Source: Ridgeia piscesae
Lineage: Eukaryota > Annelida > Polychaeta > Sabellida > Siboglinidae
Reading direction: 5' to 3'
Assembly: GCA_025642075.2 (NCBI GenBank)
Contig: JAODUO010000116.1
Coordinates: 403,501-467,500, forward strand
DNA length: 64,000 nt
The translations under genes were made by a program, and so were the position numbers. Below are positions 63,899 to 64,000 of the stretch, piece after piece (position 1 is the first letter of the stretch; the number at the start of each line of letters is the position of its first letter). The notes below the pieces were generated by a model. It saw only the letters and a list, made by a program, of their open reading frames with translations, had not been told where the DNA came from and searched no databases.

Positions 63899-64000
63899 CA
63901 CGCACACGCACACGCACACGCACACGCACACGCACACGCACACGCACACGCACACGCACACGCACACGCACACGCACACGCACACGCACACGCACACGCA
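63899..64000. repeat. (ACACGC)n hexamer array, runs off the window
   Basis: About 17 uninterrupted ACACGC units reach the end of the window, so the true length is unknown. Confidence 0.95.

Overview
The window looks like a piece of an AT-rich invertebrate animal nuclear genome, most likely a lophotrochozoan such as a mollusc. Supporting signs are long introns with GT..AG borders, abundant microsatellites and minisatellites, a non-autonomous DNA transposon and tRNA-derived SINE-like sequences. There is also a divergent double TALE homeobox gene of the kind seen in spiralians. Nothing suggests a prokaryote: no operons, no long dense ORFs and no CRISPR.

Region 1 (about 0.9-2.05 kb, + strand) is a single coding exon for a 371-residue transcription factor with two tandem TALE-type homeodomains. 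Region 2 (3.5-49.7 kb, - strand) is dominated by one gene, which I reconstructed exon by exon as PPP4R4, a HEAT-repeat regulatory subunit of protein phosphatase 4. Sixteen coding exons join in phase to about 576 codons starting at 49700. The 3' third of the protein was not found here, so it probably lies beyond the left edge. If so, the homeobox gene sits on the opposite strand inside a PPP4R4 intron.

The PPP4R4 introns hold most of the other features. They include a 1.32-kb TA-flanked transposon with a tandem pair of CTCF-like motifs, a diverged pair of ~200-bp repeats, and an 80-bp and a 129-bp tandem repeat. They also include SINE-like sequences, a homopurine tract and a possible alternative first exon at 44.6-44.7 kb. 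Two PPP4R4 exons (14 and 16) carry tandem in-frame alternative acceptors; the one at exon 16 was made by a local duplication.

Region 3 (49.7-64 kb) starts with a CpG-containing promoter-like segment. A few weak coding islands of unknown identity follow, then a very repeat-rich block. That block holds a 0.49-kb (GT)n array, a 0.86-kb compound (CACACT)n/(CAGC)n array and a 2-kb 12/36/72-bp hierarchical minisatellite. It also holds a (TA)n array, a 1.6-kb 85-bp satellite with ~19 copies, a 721-bp TIR element related to a copy at 35.5 kb, and an ACACGC array running off the right edge. A perfect-looking CTCF consensus lies at 55024-55038 between two of these arrays.

All identities come from reading the sequence and remembered protein families; no database search was possible.
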